DNA from: Clitoria ternatea
Lineage: Eukaryota > Streptophyta > Magnoliopsida > Fabales > Fabaceae
DNA: 64,000 nucleotides
Direction of reading: 5' to 3'
Assembly: GCA_037962975.1 (NCBI GenBank)
Contig: CM075669.1
Coordinates: forward strand, 88,146,001-88,210,000
The notes under the pieces were generated by a model, which saw only the letters and a program-made list of their open reading frames with translations, was not told where the DNA came from and did not search any database. The position numbers were made by a program, and so were the translations under genes. Shown one piece after another: positions 22,455 to 34,395 of the stretch. Positions within the stretch are counted from its first letter, which is position 1. Each line of letters opens with the position of its first letter.

Positions 22455-25400
22455 CTAAATAACAAGAAATAAACTTAATTACAATTGAAATATGAAAAGC
22501 TTTTAATTTTATAAGCTATTACTTCCTCCATTCTTATCTAGAAGACATTTTCCCATGTATCACATAAATTAAGAAAATAACTTAAAATTAGTTAATTTAT
22601 TTGATGTTTTAAAAGTTTATTATTAAAATTTCAAGATTACCTTTAAGGTTAATTTTTTGTATTTTATTAGTTAGAGTTGAAATTCAACAATTATTAAAGA
22701 TAAGTATGAAAAATTGATAATAAATAATTCTAAAATTCTGCATAAGGTTCTTCTAAAGGAAATATAAAAAATTCTAGAAAAGGTTTTGTAAATAAGAATA
22801 GAAGGACATTTATTCTTGTTGTAAAATTGATTAAGTTTGGAAATAAATTTTTTTAAAGCTCACTAGAAATTTTTTTTTAAGATATATCATATTTGAGATC
22901 AAGTCAAACAAAATCAGGATAAAAATTTCACTAAAAATATATTGAAACAAAATTACTTCTCTAAAATAAATTAAACTAGACAAGCACTATAGTTTTATCC
23001 ATCAAAGAGAAAGAAAAAATTATATCGACGATGTTTAGTATATATATGGAAAAAGTGAGAATTTTTTGATATTAAATTACAAATAGGCCCCTAACACAAA
23101 TGTGTAAAGTTTAAAATAGTGCCAATTGAATATTAAAATAATCATTTTATATGAAGTGTGAAAACTATAACTTACCAAACTTAATTTTTTAAAACATGTA
23201 TGGACAAAAGCATTTAAAGTGAGATTGTTTTTTCTAAGAATTTTCTATGCTTTGGTACCAAATAAAGGAAGGGTTGGTCTTTTCCATGTTTAAATGTGGT
23301 GATAATAAAATAAGGCAAGTGCTAGAAGCACACTTTGTATAGAGTGGAGGTACCCACAGCATTAAAGGGTAGGTGATGTGGTGGATACTCAAGAGACATT
23401 TTGGAGTAATAATTTGTTAATGATAAAGATATCTGACCTGAATTGTTTGGTGAAAGGGAGCTTGGATATAACAGAAGTTCCAGTTAATGGGGGGTCATAG
23501 AAAACTCCATCTGCTGGCTTATCTTCACTTGGGAGTTTGACTTTTCTCTTCTTATAGGCAGCCACCAGAACTTGGGCAATACCAGAAAAAATGCTTCCTT
23601 CTGGCTTCACATGCACGTAAAACAATTTTCCAACAAGGAACATGATTATGGAGCAGAACATGCACAATGTTGGTACCCCAAAGCCTAACTTCCAGCTCAC
23701 AGAGTCTTGGATATAGACCACAAATGTTTGAGTGAACAACAACACCAATGTAAATGTTGTGTAGTACCAATTGAAGTAGCTATTCACCCCTTTTCTCCCT
23801 TCATCTGTTGTTGGATCAAATTGATCAACACCAAAGGGTATACTGCATGGCCTTACCCCAGCAGAGCCTATGGTTAAAAAACATAGTCCCATAAACAGAA
23901 TTCCCACTTGAGAATTGCTTGCTCTAACACATTGACCTGATGCTAGCTGCAGAGGAGTACAAGATGGAGGATGCAACTGTCGTAACCATGATGTTAAAGT
24001 CACCACCACCATCCCCTGTTTAACAAAGTTCATTCGAAAGTTTTGTTAAGAGGTAATAAATTAGTTAAAAAATAAAGTGTATATTCACACATTCCAGAGG
24101 GATGGAATGGGTATGGCAATCACATATGTTTGTAACTGTAGGTTTGGTAAAGCAGTTAAAAGAAATTAGGACTTTGACCAATAATATCATCTAAAGGTTG
24201 ATTTGGTGTGAACATGTTTGATTCATGAGAGATATGTGCCAAATGATAATTACTTGAAGTGGAAAACAAAGTAAAGGAGAAGGTAAAGTCACGTTACTAT
24301 ATCTGTATGTTTTCTACTACAGCTGGATTCTGCTCATTATTTTCAATTCCATCATCTATTTATTTTTTTGTTTTTGTCGTTTTTACTTTATCTTATCTAT
24401 CTCTTTAACCAACCAAATTGCGACACTCTTGCCTTTAAATTAACTTTTGTTTATTGGACGATCCAGGAAAGAAGATTTGTAACTAATGTTAGAAAATTGA
24501 TACTATTTTAAAAGTTTTTTTTAAAATTGTTTGACTTTTTTAAAGGTTTTATATATAAAAATAGAATTTAAAATAGTAAATAAGGTAGAAAAAAGGTAGA
24601 CTTGTGTGTAAAATATTAATTTTATGTGTAAATTTGATTTGCCTCTCTGCTTGCATGATGATATATGATGCACTTTTTTAAAACTGAGGAAGTCATACAT
24701 GCATCATTGATACATACTTCTTTTGACTTATATATACTTCATGAAAAGTTAATAAATTAAATTAAAATATATTTAAGAAAATGGAATATAATAATTTTTA
24801 AAAAATAACATAAACTAATAAATAAATTTATTTAACAAACATAATTATTTTATATAAAAAATTTTAAATTAGTAAAATAAATTACAATTTAACACTATTC
24901 ACCATCTTCCTAGTCATACCCTAATTACGACTTTGCTAACCATGCTCTAATTAAATGAGAATTGATCTACGTTGTAAGACTGGTTTTGTGATTCCTCACG
25001 TTCCTCTACAAGTATCAACTCTAAAAAAATTGTTCTTATTTATTTATTTATTTATTACGTTGTATTTTATGTTTTCAAAATATTAAATATATTTAACTTA
25101 AAATTAATTTTTGTTGTGAGAGTATATAAATTTTTCTCTGCAGTAAAGTTAAACACAACAAATATGAAATATAATTAATCATTTCTTTCTGCCGACTAAT
25201 GTTTGAAAATAAGTTAAGAAAGTTTACAAACAATGATCAAAATTAGAAATCAAATATCAAAGTATGGGACGAGGTAATAAAATGCTAAGAGGAACAAAAT
25301 TTTCAATATAAGTCAGGACCGATTGAATGGCTATTGATCTACTGTGTCAGCTAATGGAAAAAAAATTATTTGTATCAAAATAATAGTCAATTTATAATTT

Positions 25401-28122
25401 CAATCCTTCTATTGTTTGGTAAGAAAATATAGACAAATATTAGAAGCAACTTTTCTCATAGTGAAGATTTTCTTCACCTATGATAAAAGTAGAAGTGGGT
25501 ATCAATTTTTACATTTTCACATTGCATATGAAATACTTCAACTTTTTCCACACATACTAAGCATTATCAATATAATTAAAATAACTTATTTTTTGTACAC
25601 TTTTTCTCTCTCATTTTTCTTTCACAAAATTTTTCTCATAAGATAAATTTAATTTTCTTTCAATTTCATCCATAAAAAACTATTATTAATCAAAACTTAT
25701 ATAAAAATTTCAAACATAGAATTGTATAAAAATATACTACGATTCTATAAGTATAAGTAACTCATTTTAATATTATTTATTTTATAAAAATAAATTTTCT
25801 TAAAAATATATATAAAGATAATATATTTAATAATATTAGAAATATATGATTTTACGTAAATTATAGTAAGATTTTTTGATTAAAATTTAATTACTACCTC
25901 CGGTTTCAAATATAAGCAAATTTTAGTAGAATTTTTTGGTCCCTTAATATAAGCAAAATTAGACTTTCCCAATGTCATTAAATGCTTGTTTACCAAATAT
26001 GTCTTCAACATATATATTTCCAAGGCCACTAATTCTTTATGTAATAAATGATACTAAGGATATTTTAGAAAATTAAATCAAATATGTGGTAACATTAATA
26101 CAAATAACTACCTCCAACTACTAGTCTTAATATATGTAAAATTAGATATATTTACTTATATTTAAAATCGGAAGTAGTATATTTTAGAACTGGAAGTAAT
26201 TTTTTAATTTTTGTGTAACAAATTTAGGTTGATAACTTGATATATATATATAGGGTTCTGCTCTGTTTGCTTTGAAAACCGCAACACAAAAAGTAAGACA
26301 ACAATCACGTGCACACATTCAATGTGACCGCATTTATAATCGTACTATTCCGTGACAGAAAATATGTAATGGGATCACATCTATCAAAATATGATTAAAA
26401 TTACAAGTTACGACCCACACCCTTCGTTACTTGCGAAACTTACTTATGATTATGGGTGGATAACGCGTAAAATCAAACGGTGACGGAAGCGCATATATAT
26501 ATATATATATGGAGAGAGGTAAGAGAATTAATCATTGAGGAAATGATTAGTTTAAATTTAAAATAATAATATGTATTTTTTTATTTTAACTAAAAGATAT
26601 ATTTTATTTTTTGAAAAATTTTAAAAAGTTGTTATGTTATTATTTTTAACTAATTTTTAGTTTGGGATTGTCTTTTTATAAAAATTTTCATTCTAATGTT
26701 TGATTTTAATTCTTTATCATAAGGGTGACACTTATCTATTTAATTAAAAAATATAATTAGATGATTTACATTTTATATGTTTTTTTTTTATCAAATTAAG
26801 ACTAACTACAAAGTAATTTGTAAATATATAAAAAATTATAAACAATGACTAAATATTTTTTTCATGTATATGCAGGTTTATCATTTTTTTTCATGTTTCA
26901 ATGTTTTCACATGAATGCTATCAATGCAAAGGTTTTGCATCTAATATTTTTCTCTTAATTGTATATTAATTTGATATAATAATTGAGAAGGAAAAAGAGA
27001 CGATGAAATTTTTAAATTAAAAAATCAATTAAAGATAATGACATAACAAATTTTCAATTTTTTAGGAGAGAAAATATATATTTTTTAGTTAGAATAGAAA
27101 TAAGTACACACTATTATTTTTAATTTAAACTAATCATATTTTTTGATCTAATATGAATAGTCATGATTAATTATTCTCATTCGATGTAATTTAAAAACTA
27201 CATATATTACAAAATATTAAATAATTTTATAATACATAATATTTTTTTAAAGAGTAGGAATATAATAAAAAAAATACTTCTTGAACTCCATTTTCAAAAT
27301 TATGTCAAATTAAAAAGAAAGAAAAGGATTAAAAAAAAAGAAAGAAACAAAAGGAGTTATATATATAATTCATGAGTATTTACAAAGATATTTAAAAATC
27401 AAATATATGCTAAATATTTACAACGAAAAAGATTTGAGTTTGTGACTTCTTTGAAACTGGTTAAGTTCTTAACCATCCTTCAAAGTTTTTTTATAAGAAT
27501 GTTAACTTCATTTTGAATAATTATATTTAGACCTTTAAAATATATTTCATCATAAAAATGAAATAAGCGTCAAGCATGTTTTTCAGGCACATAAAATATT
27601 GATTATTTAACGCATATGTATTTCTCGAATAAAAAATAAAGACCTAAATTATTGCATTACAAGAAATAAAAAATATGAGTGAGGAGGAGAGAGACAAGTC
27701 CTTACCAAAAGACTAGCAAAGGAAGCAAAAGCTATAGTCTTGAAGCGACCAAGATAGGCGTCAGAAAGGAAGGCACCGAGGAGGGGGACAAAGTTTGTGA
27801 TCCCAAACCATAAATTGAGAATGTTAGCAGCATAAACTTGCTCCAAGTGAAGTTCTCTTGTCAAATACACCATAAAATTAGCAAATAACCCAAACACTGC
27901 CAACCTCTCGAACGTTTCATTCCCTGTTGTCAAAAGAAAACGTCAAAATTAAAATTTGATCCAAACCCATTAGTACACTTTAAAAAATATCCTAATTATT
28001 TGATTGTTTCACCGTTGGTCAAATGATTTTGGAGGAGAAGAAAAGCACAGCTAGAAAAGATAGAACAAACCTAAAATGAAAAATACGGCCCTCCAACCAC
28101 CACGTATTCTCCTGGGATTCAT
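21584..28122 (-). CDS. NPF2-like: NRT1/PTR family transporter, NPF2 subfamily (4 exons)
   Basis: Proton-coupled transporter of the major facilitator superfamily with about 12 membrane helices, expected in the plasma membrane. Exons on the - strand: 28122-28071, 27923-27706, 24015-23438, 22454-21584; all introns are GT...AG. The joined length is 1719 bases, 572 residues plus stop with no interruption, normal for the family. Residues 20-24 (ETFER) are the ExxER motif tied to proton coupling; FNWYY (171-175) and VSQ/ISQALKMDR-type and PEHMRSIGNALF blocks are typical of NPF2. NPF2 members carry nitrate, glucosinolates or other solutes, so the substrate is open. The start at 28122 leaves nine residues before the conserved GW; the frame is open to an ATG at 28299, but that extension looks unlike the family. 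Splice sites are predicted by eye. Confidence 0.9.
22522..22808. mobile_element. Possible Stowaway-like MITE in intron 3
   Basis: The left end TA-CTTCCTCCATTCTTAT has an inverted partner at about 22780-22808. About 290 bases, AT-rich, no coding. The right end is poorly preserved, so the boundary is approximate. Confidence 0.4.
23438..24015 (-). CDS. NPF2-like: NPF2-like exon 3
   Basis: Residues 91-282 and two bases of 283. It holds helices about 3-6, the FNWYYTTFT signature and the start of the long central loop (YVHVKPEGSIFSGIAQV). Acceptor is TTAAACAG|GGGATG; donor is ATTCAG|GTCAGA. Confidence 0.9.
24016..27705 (-). other. NPF2-like intron 2 (3.7 kb)
   Basis: Long intron between exons 2 and 3. 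It holds a Stowaway-like MITE at 25894-26177 and a less AT-rich block at about 26255-26495 between two (TA)n tracts. The rest is AT-rich with no frame I can assign. Confidence 0.75.
25894..26177. mobile_element. Stowaway-like MITE in intron 2
   Basis: 284 bases bounded by TA on both sides (25892-25893 and 26178-26179). Left end CTACCTCCGGTTTCAAAT; the right end in reverse complement reads CTACTTCCGATTTTAAAT. This is the mariner-type Stowaway pattern: CTCC-rich ends, TA target, no coding. Confidence 0.75.
27706..27923 (-). CDS. NPF2-like: NPF2-like exon 2
   Basis: Residues 18-90, holding the ExxER motif in the first helix and the loop GAFLSDAYLGRF typical of peptide/nitrate transporters. Acceptor is ACAACAG|GGAATG; donor is CTTTTG|GTAAGG, at a codon boundary. 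Confidence 0.9.
28071..28122 (-). CDS. NPF2-like: NPF2-like exon 1
   Basis: Encodes residues 1-17 and the first base of Gly18 (RGGWRAVFFILG leads into the first helix). Donor is CATTTTAG|GTTTGT at 28071/28070. An upstream non-coding exon cannot be excluded. Confidence 0.75.
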
Positions 28123-30100
28123 ACTAGGTGATGATTCAGAAGAAATGCAAGTTGTAAGCCAGCAGGAAGCAGAGGCAAATTGCTTAGTACCCTCCTCCTC
28201 TGAAACCAACAGTTTTGTGTCTAGGTAGCTAAGCACTTGTTTGCATGAACTGATATTTGTACTCAATTCTCGAAGCTTATGGCGAGTAACTAGAAACAAA
28301 ACATATTATTTGGGCACGTTATAGCATATTGTGATGCACGACCCGTATGTGTTATAATTGCGTGTCGCCTTTGCCATGATCAGTGCCTCAGTGGGGACCT
28401 CGCAATTACTCGCAAGCTTCCAATCATCACAATCACATTCAAATTTGATGAACCAATTTGCTTTAACAACCCTTAGATCATCCCTCCATCTACTCATATT
28501 TTTTCTTTTTATTCCCCACAATTAAAATAAGGGTGAAAAATTTAGATTAGGTCTAATTCAATCTAAATCTATTTAAAAACTAATTTGGATTAAATTCAAC
28601 TTTAATAACTAAATCAAGTTTTTAGAAAATAGATATTATCCAAATCCATATTTTAAAAACTGGATTTGACAAATCCAGTTTATTAAAAATGGATTCAATC
28701 CAAATTTAATTTTTAGTTTAATTTTTAACTCAAATTCAGTTTTAATCCAATCTTTTTAAGTTAAATATAACTTTTTAAAACTAAATATATCTTTTAATTC
28801 AAGTATAGTTATTACTATATCAAAGATAAAGTAAGTTAAAGAATTAAATTATATCATTTAAAGAATTAGATTTTAAAATTAATCCATTTTTATTATGTTA
28901 AACTAGATTGAGTCCAAATCTAATTTTTGAAAAATAGATTTAATCAAATCTAGTTTTTTTAAATTGGATTTTATCCAAATCCAAATATAAAGTATGCCTT
29001 AATATTCAAATCCATGAAATCCAGTTTTTTCTTATTTGTGTTGGGCTTAAATAAGATTTGGATTTAAAAATTGGATTTTTTTGCAGACCCCTAATTAAAA
29101 ATATCTATATTATAATATGATTAATTTTTTTAATTATAAAAGCCTCCAACTTAAAACATTTTTAAGTAGAATCGAGTATCTGTCAATCAAATTAAATAAA
29201 GTCTTATGGAGAAAACATTGGACATAATTTTTAATTTTTTGGAATATAATTAATACTTCATCTATTTTTATTTATCTGTTTAAAGAGATATATATATATA
29301 TATTAAAAAATGTAATGTTAATTTTTTAAAAATAATTTATTGATCTCCTATTTTATTCTTATCTTAAAATTCTCTTCACTTTTAATATCAATAAGAATAT
29401 TATCTTAAGAACAACAATTAATACTCTCTTTAAATTCTAAATGGATAAGTAATATTCCCTTGAAATTATAAATAGATAGTTAAATAGAAATCGAGTGAAG
29501 TATATGAGGTTGTGTTTAGTTCGAAAGTTTTCTAAGAAACATGGGAAACTATTCTTAAAAAGGTTAGAAAAATAGAAAATGTGTTTGTTTACAAAATATT
29601 TAAAGAAAACTTAGAGAAAACTGAAAAATTGGGTTTTCTATGTTTTTAAGAAAAACAAAGAAGTCTTTAAAGAAGTTTTTCAAGAAAACTAAAAAGTGAA
29701 AAAGTTTTTCAAGAATTTTCCTATCTATTTTAGGAAATAAAAATTTTGGACTTAAATTTAAATACGTTTTTGTTTGACTTCTAATTTATGGTATAAGGTT
29801 TTCGTGGTTGTGACATGAAAAATATTTTACAGTTTTATAATTGAATTAGAAAGTAGTATAATGTGTACAAAAATTGATACCATTTTATAATCATGGATCA
29901 TTAATTATAAATGTTATTTTGTTGAAATATCATATGTAAAAATTTTTGAATGAGGAAGATAATGATGGAAGTTTTGAACGTAAAAATCAATATTGAATTC
30001 ATCAACTTCGTAATAAGAAGATATTAAAATAGAGGTCACATTTTATAGATAAATTATTTTTAGTTTTTTTCTCTTATATCAATAATTTATTTTCAATTTT
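28123..30100. other. Upstream of the transporter gene; no other gene
   Basis: The gene's promoter should lie in the first part but I cannot place a TATA box or start site. A block at about 28310-28510 is less AT-rich than its surroundings and carries a chance frame. From 28550 to 29085 GGATTT and AAATCCAA words recur in both orientations. A MITE lies at 29256-29500. Confidence 0.5.
29256..29500. mobile_element. Stowaway-like MITE
   Basis: 245 bases flanked by TA (29254-29255 and 29501-29502). Left end CTTCATCTATTTTTATTTA; the right end in reverse complement reads CTTCACTCGATTTCTATTTA. No coding. Confidence 0.6.
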
Positions 30101-31260
30101 TACTACTAGAAAATAAACATTTTGGAACGGAAAATATTTGTCTGAAATGAAATTAGACTTTTAAACGGATTTGGGGTGAAATTTAATGTAAGATAATTTT
30201 GGTCTCAAATTTGTCACAAATTCGTTTTTATTTTACTCGTTAATTTTTTGGGATTGCCCGCCAATAATTTTTGAAAGTTTTAAAATAGATTGGAGGTCCC
30301 ATCAAGAGAAAGGTAGAGCCTTTCTCATTTTATCACCATGGCAACAACATTTAATATCACCATGGAGCTTGGATCATTCATTTAAAGAGCCTTGGAGCAA
30401 AAGCAATGACATTTCCTTTCATCCCCTTCATGACCGTGAGTTTACCCTAAGGTAAAGAGGGGCACATGACTCATTAAAGCTTGATCCATATTTGTACATG
30501 TTGTTTTTATGATGAGATTTGAATTATTATAGCCTTATTGCATGTCAATTTGACGAAGCTTGAATCCTTAGCCTTGTTATGTACATGTTCGGTGATGGTA
30601 AGGAAATGTATGGATGATGTTTGAGTTAGAATATTGGGTACATGTATGCATGTTATATTTGATGATTTCACAAATTTACTGATTTTTCATGATGGTGGGC
30701 GTTTGGCCGTGAGGCTGAAATGTCTTGATCGTTGTATTATTATTTGAAAATGCATGAAAAGATGGAAGATGTGAGGTTTTTGGTAATTTAGGAAATTTAT
30801 TTCTTATTGTTTGTTGTGGCCAAGAGGTCTTTGAAAGGGTTTGACCATTTAATTGTTTAAAAATGCTTGCTTGATGACCGTTTTGCTTTAGTAATTTGGT
30901 TGAAGTCTTATGTGCATAATTAAATGATATATGGTGTCCTTAACTTTTGAAAATTTATGCATGTTGGTGGTGGAACTAAAATTTAAGGAGCAAGGGAAGA
31001 GAAACCGGTGTTAAAAGTTGGGATGTGGAGGTGTTGAAAGCTGTGAAAACAAAGGTGTTAAAATAGAAATGATAGGTGTTAAAAGTTTAAAGCTGATGGT
31101 GTTAAAAATTAGAAATTTGCTGGTGTCAAAAGCTTAAAAAAATAGGTATTAAAGGCATGAAAACAGCAAGTGTTAAAAGCTGAAATTTTACAGATCTAAA
31201 ATATAAAGTTTGCAACAAGTGTGAAAAGTTAGACTTTTGATGGTGTTAAAAACAGATGAT
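30101..31260. other. Repeat-like, no gene; possible CACTA end at 30103
   Basis: TACTACTAGAAAA near 30102 resembles the tip of a CACTA-type element, but no partner end was found. From 31008 to 31255 the word GGTGTTAAAAG recurs in degenerate form about ten times. No coding frame of note. Confidence 0.35.
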
Positions 31261-31507
31261 AGTTTAGAGTCACACTTAGAAGGGTGGTTGAATAAGTCTC
31301 AGACTCTTTTGCGGAACTTAAAAAAAAACTTAGTAAGCGCAAGCAATCAAACTTTTGTACCAGACTGTTAAGAGAAAGGAAAGAGAGAATGAACACAAAA
31401 TTTATACTAGTTCACTTCCAACTCAGAAGCTACGTCTAGTCCCTTCAAACTTGAAGGATTTCCATTATTGTAAAAACACCTACAGTATCATTTAACCCTA
31501 AACATTT

Positions 31508-31509
<2 letters not shown>

Positions 31510-31546
<37 letters not shown>
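31510..31546. repeat. (TA)n microsatellite
   Basis: Pure alternating TA over about 37 bases. Confidence 0.9.
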
Positions 31547-31547
<1 letters not shown>

Positions 31548-32154
31548 ATCATCAATTTAACCCTTAAATGCCACCAAATACAATATCACACACAATTCAA
31601 TTTCAAATATCACCAAATACTTTTGATCCTTCCAATACCTATACATATACATATCTCATTACTCTCTAAATGCAAATGATTGAATGTCATGAGTGTAAGC
31701 ACCATCCTTTGTCCCCCCACTCCCAATTTGTTTATTTGTTTTAATAAATAAAAATAAAAAAACCCAACACCACTTCCTTCTGTCCCTCAACAATGCAAAC
31801 AGAGCTGGAAACCAATTCTGGAATCAGGGAGAAGTGGATCAATGTGCTGTAGAAGCACTCAATGATTCCAAATCTTCATCAGGAAGGGGTTTAAAACCCC
31901 AAACAGTTGCAACACAGAAGGGGGATTTTTTTTAGCCAAAGGTACAGAGGAGGAGAGGAGAAAAAACCCAATTTTCTGCAAAAAAAAAACAGAGTACTTC
32001 AACCAGGAATAAAAATCACAGAACAAAAAAAAAAAGAGCCTCCTCCATGGACCGGCCAGGGACCACCGGGCTCCGCCCCACGTGCTGGTCACCTTCCTCT
32101 CCCAACTAGATCCGCCGGGCTCCGCCCTCCGCCGGTGAGCTCCCCTTCTTTCCA

Positions 32155-32545
32155 TCGGTCTCTCTCACTGTCTCCCCCTCTCTCTTTCTCTCTATCGCTC
32201 TACCTCGCCCCCTCTTCCTCCTCCGTCGCTGCCTCCCTCACTCTCGATATCTCTCCCTCTCTCGGAACTCTTCCCCCCCTCTCGGACTCCTCTCTCTTTC
32301 TTTCCCCTCTCCCTCTTTTCGTCGATCTCTCTCTCTCTCTGTTCGACCCTCTTCTCCCTCTCTCCGTCGGTGACTCTCCCTCTCGGTGGTTCTTCCCCTC
32401 TCTCCCTCTTAGTGGCTCCCCCTCTCCCAGCCTCTCTCCCTCGGCCTCACCCTCTCTCTCCATCTCTCCCTCTCCGACGCCAGCCTCTCTCTCTCTGCCT
32501 CACCCTCTTCACCCACTCACTCTTCCTCTTAGCCGCCGCCCCCTC
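32155..32545. repeat. CT-rich low-complexity block
   Basis: About 390 bases of CTCTCTCCCTC with short inserts such as GTCGGTGACTC. It opens frames on both strands (Ser/Pro-rich on one, Arg/Glu-rich on the other), which I take to be artefacts. Such pyrimidine blocks are common near LTR transcription starts. Confidence 0.85.
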
Positions 32546-33449
32546 CCTTCTCTATACCTTAGTCTTTTTCTCTTTCCCTTTCTTTAGTTTTTAGGTTAAT
32601 AGTTTTGGGCCTCAAGTAGTGAGGCTCAATTTCTTAAAACCCTTTCTCTTTTTTCTTTTATTTCTTTAAATTATGGTGTTATGTAGGTAATGGGCTTCAG
32701 TAAATCTGAAGCCCAAATAGCTTAGGATCCAATTTTTTGCAAACAAAAATTTTTAAATAAAAAGGTGTTTTAATTTATATCTAAAAAATTTTTAATCAAA
32801 AAGAATATTTTTATTTATTTATGTTGAAATAAAATAAAATATTCCCTTTTCTATTTTAGGAATAATAAAATAATAAAAATAATTTCTTTTATGAATAACA
32901 AAACTAATAAATAGTTTTTAGTTACTTTAAATCAAAAATTTAAAATTTGAAATTAAATATCTCTTCTCTTTTAAAAAAATATATAATCCCTTTTGTTAAA
33001 AACCAAAAATATTTTAAAAGAAAAAAACAAAATATCTTTTCTAAATAGATGTAAATAGTTCTTTTATGATGAATTTTCTAAAATAAAAAATAAAAATATT
33101 AAGATCTAAACATTTTTTAAAATAAAAATTAGTTTTTCTATTTTAATACAAAAAATCTAAAAATGTTTCTTAGAATAAAAGTTAAATATTTTTCATATTT
33201 TTGTTTTCAATAATTAAATATTATATATGTGTTTTTTTTTAGAATAAATTGTTTTAGAGCCTTATGGGCAATGTCGTGCAAAATTACTTTTGCCTACATT
33301 TGCGTCGTAAGCTTTCGAAGGTTTATGCACGTGCGAAGTACTTCGCTTTGTATTTTCCCTTCCTCATAAATTTCCTTTTATTATTAAAAATCGAATCAAT
33401 TTATAAAACTCTAAAAATAATTCTAAATATTTTTCTCGAATATATCCCA

Positions 33450-34395
33450 TAAAGAACTACGTAACCCTGATTTCTCAAAAGTTTGAGAATACGTAGGAGC
33501 GGGAATCAATTCCTGTCGGACCCACTTTCATTCGTTTATTTTCTATGTCTCTGCTATTATCTCAATTTATTTTATCTATTTAATATTCCATAGTAATTTG
33601 TTTAAAATGAGGTTAATTTAGACGCGACGTCTTGTTAATCTCGTGTTTTTTTAATATTTTATGTAAATAGTATTTTCCTTAAGAATGCGGTTAATTTAGA
33701 CGCGACGTCTTGTTGACCACATATTTTTAATATTTTATTTAAATAGTATTTCCTTAAAAATGAGGTTAATTTAGACGAGACATCTTGTTGACCTCATATT
33801 TTTAATATTTTATTTTAAATAATGTTTCCTTAAAAATAAGGTTAATTTGGATGAGACGTCCTATTAATCTTCAGTTTTAATCAACTTTATTATACTCCAT
33901 GTTATTCAATTTTATTTTAATCTTTGAATTGTTTATGTATAAGTTAAGGTTAATTTGGACGAGACGTCCTGTTAATCTTCACTCTTACTCTGTTTTCTCC
34001 TTTCTGTCACTGTTTAGTCAAATTTCTTTCTGTCGCTGTTTTGTTGTCACCATTTGGTTTGTTTTGTCTGTTTGCGTTCACTTAGTTGTTTCGTGTATTT
34101 CTTTTTCTTAAAAGAAGTTAAAAATAATTTATGGGCTATTTTGAAGTGCGTGCTATCAATTTGGGGTAACCGTTTTATAACGGACAGTTGTGAGGTGCTA
34201 ATACCTTCCTCACCTGTAATTCGACTCCCGAACTTAGAATTTCATTTTATAACCAGTGCTTTAACGAAAGTTTTTCCCGATATTTTATCCTTAAAAATAT
34301 TGGTGGCGACTCCCTGTTTTATTTTCGAAAGAATTTCAAAACGACGTTTTTATCTCTCGAGGGTCGGCCGTCCCGTCGCGATCCTGGTCGCGACA
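33450..34395 (+). mobile_element. Tat/Ogre-like Ty3/gypsy LTR remnant
   Basis: It combines the TACGTAGGAG motif (about 33491), a tandem repeat, TTGGTGGCGACTCC (about 34301), a form seen at the ends of Tat/Ogre LTRs and leaders, and a terminal GTCGCGACA (34387-34395) that can pair with GTCGCGA at 34375-34381. No Gag or Pol follows. Family and limits are inference. Confidence 0.45.
33606..33990 (+). repeat. Tandem repeat, five units of about 75-107 bases
   Basis: Units start at about 33608, 33687, 33763, 33838 and 33945 with GGTTAATTTAGACGCGACGT or a close variant, followed by CTTGTTAATCTC-like and A/T-rich sequence. The GACGYGACGTC core is the most conserved part; later units show GACGAGACGTC. 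Confidence 0.8.

Larger units (their letters stand above)
31261..33590. other. Repeat-derived sequence, no gene
   Basis: Contains a motif AGAAGGGTGGTTGAATAAG (31277) of a kind that is dispersed in plant genomes, a (TA)n tract, a CT-rich block and long A/T-rich stretches. Frames over the CT-rich block on both strands are low-complexity artefacts. The palindrome-like pair ACGTAACC...ACGTAGGAG at about 33456-33500 is typical of Tat/Ogre-type LTRs. Confidence 0.45.

Noticed and set aside
26255..26495. Less AT-rich block between two (TA)n tracts in intron 2
   Set aside because: Looks like an insertion, but I found no terminal repeats, target duplication or coding content.
28123..28299. N-terminal extension of the transporter to an ATG at 28299
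   Set aside because: In frame and open, but 59 extra residues without family resemblance; the start at 28122 fits the usual short N-terminus better.
28306..28521. 71-codon frame on the - strand upstream of the transporter gene
   Set aside because: No recognisable domain; the block is merely less AT-rich. It could be part of a repeat, but I have no ends for one.
31907..32594. Frames of 226 and 74 codons (+) and 87 codons (-) rich in Ser/Pro or Arg/Glu
   Set aside because: They follow a CT-rich low-complexity block, which opens frames on both strands by composition.
34211..34240. Possible tRNA B box near AATTCGACTCCCGAAC
   Set aside because: No A box at the right distance and no cloverleaf pairing.
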